In this document: positions 8,033 through 9,246 of the stretch, one piece after another | Layout of the letters: each line of letters opens with the position of its first letter | Position numbering within the stretch: position 1 is the stretch's first letter | From: an uncultured Arsenicibacter sp. | GTDB taxonomy: Bacteria > Bacteroidota > Bacteroidia > Cytophagales > Spirosomataceae | Assembly: GCF_945952095.1 (NCBI RefSeq) | Contig: NZ_CAMFHL010000281.1 | Location: 1 to 9,246 of the forward strand | DNA length: 9,246 nucleotides | Direction: 5' to 3' | Translations under genes and position numbers: made by a program | The notes under the pieces: generated by a model | What the model was told of the DNA's origin: nothing | Databases searched by the model: none | What the model saw: only the letters and a program-made list of their open reading frames with translations

Positions 8033-9064
8033 CTATACCACACCGCTCCGCAAGGAAGACTCCCGGATGATCAGCTGCGTGTCGAAGACAATGGTCCCGG
8101 CACGGACAGCGTCATCCGGGTTTTCTATCTGGTGCACCAGCAGCCGGACCGTTTCCTGAGCCATCTCCGCAATCGGCTGGCTGACACTGCTCAGCGTCGG
8201 CGAAAAAAAGGCCGAAACCGGTTCGTTATTAAAGCTCACCATCGCCACGTCGGCCGGTACGGAGAGGCCTTTTTGCTGCATCGCATAGAGTGCCGGATAG
8301 GCAATGCGGTCGCTGATGGCAACAACACCGTCGGGCGGCTGGGGCAGACTCATCAGTGACAGTGTCTGGACGATAGTGTTTTCGCTCGTGTAATCGCAGT
8401 GGCGGATATATTGTTCGCCGGCCATCACACCGTATTCGGCCGCCGCCTTCAGGTACCCGTCTACTCGCTGACGGCTCAGGGCAAGCTGTGCCGGTCCGGC
8501 CAGAAACCCGATCCGGCGGCAACCCTGTCTGATCAGGTGCTCGGTCGCCTTAAAGGCGGCGGCCTGATTATCAACAATTACCCGCGTAGCAGCGAGACTT
8601 TCCGCCGTCCGGTCGACCAGTATTACGGGAATGCCACGTTTGATCAGTTTTTCGACATGGTCCAGATGCACCGTATCGCGGGACAGTGAAATGATCAGTC
8701 CTTCGACCCGACTCCGCAGCAGATTTTCGATACAGACCGTTTCCCGTACATACGACTCATTCGTTTGGGTGACCAGCACGCTGTATCCCGCCTGCATGGC
8801 TGTTTCTTCAAGGTTGTTGAGCATGGCCGAAAAGTAGTGATAGCTCAGATTCGGAAATACCACCCCGATTGTTTTCGTCCGGCTTTTTACCAGATTCTTT
8901 GCCAGCTGATTAGGCTGGTAATCAAGCTCTTCTGCCAGTTTTTTAACGGAATTCCGCGTGTCCGGATGAATCTCCGGTAATCCCCGTAACGCTCTGGAAA
9001 CCGTTGAGATGGAAATGTTCAGCGTCCGTGCAATATCTTTGATGGTAACGGGTGCATTTTTCAT
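8033..9064 (-). CDS. LacI-family transcriptional regulator
   Basis: This 343-residue protein has the full LacI architecture. The helix-turn-helix lies at 6-27 (TIKDIARTLNISISTVSRAL), and the hinge helix at about 51-60 contains PNQLAKNLV, where a Leu normally wedges into the central CpG of the operator. The periplasmic-binding-protein-like effector domain spans about 65-335, with IGVVFPNLS at 66-74, TQTNES at 99-104, VEGLIISLS at 120-128, ILVDR at 148-152, GFLAG at 186-190 and VSFNNEPVSAFFSP at 276-289. The effector is probably a sugar or oligosaccharide released by the neighbouring enzymes (inference). The start at 9064 places the HTH at its usual distance from the N-terminus. The gene converges on the GH88 gene with a 2-bp gap. 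The palindrome at 9213-9224 upstream is its likely operator, which implies autoregulation and control of a gene beyond the right edge. Confidence 0.95.
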   Translation of the reverse strand: MKNAPVTIKDIARTLNISISTVSRALRGLPEIHPDTRNSVKKLAEELDYQPNQLAKNLVKSRTKTIGVVFPNLSYHYFSAMLNNLEETAMQAGYSVLVTQTNESYVRETVCIENLLRSRVEGLIISLSRDTVHLDHVEKLIKRGIPVILVDRTAESLAATRVIVDNQAAAFKATEHLIRQGCRRIGFLAGPAQLALSRQRVDGYLKAAAEYGVMAGEQYIRHCDYTSENTIVQTLSLMSLPQPPDGVVAISDRIAYPALYAMQQKGLSVPADVAMVSFNNEPVSAFFSPTLSSVSQPIAEMAQETVRLLVHQIENPDDAVRAGTIVFDTQLIIRESSLRSGVV

Positions 9065-9136
9065 AGGTGCTGCAATGACTAAATTATCACTTATCCAAGA
9101 ACATGAGGCTGATTATCAACTATCGGCTAGTGCCCT

Positions 9137-9149
9137 CTTCACCGTGAAG
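9137..9149. promoter_or_regulatory. 13-bp palindrome CTTCAC-C-GTGAAG in regulator leader
   Basis: Two perfect 6-bp arms flank a single central C. It lies 73 bp upstream of the regulator start and overlaps a short direct repeat GTGAAGTGAAAC at 9144-9155. It differs from the LacI-type site, so if it is functional it would bind another protein or act in the transcript. Only one copy is seen; chance is possible. Confidence 0.25.
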
Positions 9150-9185
9150 TGAAACTTGTACTGGAAAAAATTTAATGATTTTTTT

Positions 9186-9217
9186 TCAATTTAGCGCTTT
9201 GCAAACGTTACCGCAAA
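9186..9217 (-). promoter_or_regulatory. Tentative regulator promoter (-33 TTTG, -7 TAAATTGA)
   Basis: Reading the minus strand, TTTG at 9217-9214 (the right half of the operator palindrome) is followed after 20 bases by TAAATTGA at 9193-9186. The Bacteroidota primary-sigma consensus is roughly TTTG, 19-21 bases, TAnnTTTG; here the -7 box matches four of six defined bases. If correct, the operator covers the -33 element and bound regulator would block its own transcription. An alternative -7 box TAAATTTT near 9175-9168 matches better but lacks a well-spaced -33. Confidence 0.25.
9201..9212. promoter_or_regulatory. Imperfect second operator half, tandem to the palindrome
   Basis: GCAAACGTTACC matches the neighbouring perfect palindrome GCAAACGTTTGC at 10 of 12 positions, keeping the complete left half and the central CG, and abuts it directly. 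The 12-bp centre-to-centre spacing is near one helical turn, so two dimers might not bind side by side easily. It may be a weak accessory site or a decayed copy. Confidence 0.5.
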
Positions 9218-9224
9218 CGTTTGC
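9213..9224. promoter_or_regulatory. LacI/PurR-type operator palindrome GCAAACGTTTGC
   Basis: This is a perfect 12-bp palindrome with the central CpG typical of LacI-family operators; its core is the same as the E. coli PurR box (GCAAACGTTTGC). It lies 149 bp upstream of the LacI-family gene in the window, whose hinge helix (LAKNL) is of the kind that intercalates at such a CpG. Binding of this regulator to this site is inferred from proximity and family habits. Confidence 0.8.
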
Positions 9225-9246
9225 AATAAATATTCTTCCCTAATAC

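Larger units (their letters stand above)
9065..9246. promoter_or_regulatory. Regulator upstream region, probably divergent promoter region
   Basis: No coding frame is supported in these 182 bases. They hold the tandem operator (9201-9224), an A/T-only inverted repeat (AAAAAAT at 9165-9171, ATTTTTT at 9178-9184), a 13-bp palindrome at 9137-9149 and, nearest the regulator gene, three GATAA motifs on the minus strand. The layout suits a divergent regulatory region whose right-hand target gene is outside the window. The regulator ATG at 9064 has no Shine-Dalgarno. Confidence 0.6.

Noticed and set aside
9084..9118. Three GATAA motifs on the minus strand upstream of the regulator
   Set aside because: Short, AT-rich and irregularly spaced; no known bacterial regulator links to them here.
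9165..9184. AAAAAAT / ATTTTTT inverted repeat with T-run as a terminator
   Set aside because: The stem is A/T only, so a hairpin would be weak, and it lies upstream of the regulator rather than after any gene in the window. A leftover transcript end from the right cannot be excluded.
1..9246. Mobile elements, CRISPR arrays, tRNA/rRNA genes, toxin-antitoxin or phage-defence genes
   Set aside because: No transposase or integrase frames, no regularly spaced repeats, no terminal inverted repeats and no tRNA-like sequence were seen; the content is metabolic.

Overview
The window looks like chromosomal DNA of a saprophytic Bacteroidota, most likely a Cytophagales-type organism (Spirosoma and relatives are my guess). 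The reasons are a dense GC-rich block of secreted carbohydrate enzymes (heparinase II/III fold, GH97, GH88), a LacI regulator whose sequence resembles Bacteroidota members, and start codons that mostly lack Shine-Dalgarno motifs. The taxonomic call is inference; no marker gene is present.

Layout. Positions 1-473 (minus) hold the 5' part of a membrane protein of the 'PhnA-like' hypothetical family; the gene runs off the left edge. Positions 474-839 are an AT-richer divergent spacer with one doubtful 34-codon minus-strand ORF preceded by a strong GGAGG. Positions 840-8030 (plus) hold four tightly packed genes with gaps of 19, 4 and 4 bp, all predicted to be exported: (1) an alpha/beta-hydrolase-like protein with a C-terminal Ig/MBG-like module, (2) a heparinase II/III-type polysaccharide lyase, (3) a GH97 glycosidase, (4) a GH88 unsaturated glucuronyl hydrolase. 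Positions 8033-9064 (minus) encode a LacI-family regulator, convergent with the GH88 gene and only 2 bp from it. Positions 9065-9246 are the regulator's upstream region. They contain a perfect 12-bp palindrome of LacI/PurR operator type, with an imperfect copy directly beside it.

How the genes fit together. A lyase that cleaves next to uronic acids leaves a 4,5-unsaturated uronic acid at the new non-reducing end, and GH88 enzymes remove exactly that residue. The GH97 enzyme would trim an alpha-linked or similar sugar, and the hydrolase-like protein may remove ester substituents. The block therefore looks like the periplasmic processing arm of a polysaccharide utilisation locus for a uronic-acid-containing, possibly acylated polysaccharide. 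No SusC/SusD pair, sulfatase or transporter lies in the window. The operator faces the right edge, so the uptake genes may lie just beyond it. The substrate cannot be fixed from sequence alone.

The points most worth a second look are the GH97 protein, which has Gly where retaining family members carry the nucleophile Asp, the uncharacterised three-part protein that opens the operon, and the tandem operator lying away from the operon that its regulator abuts.
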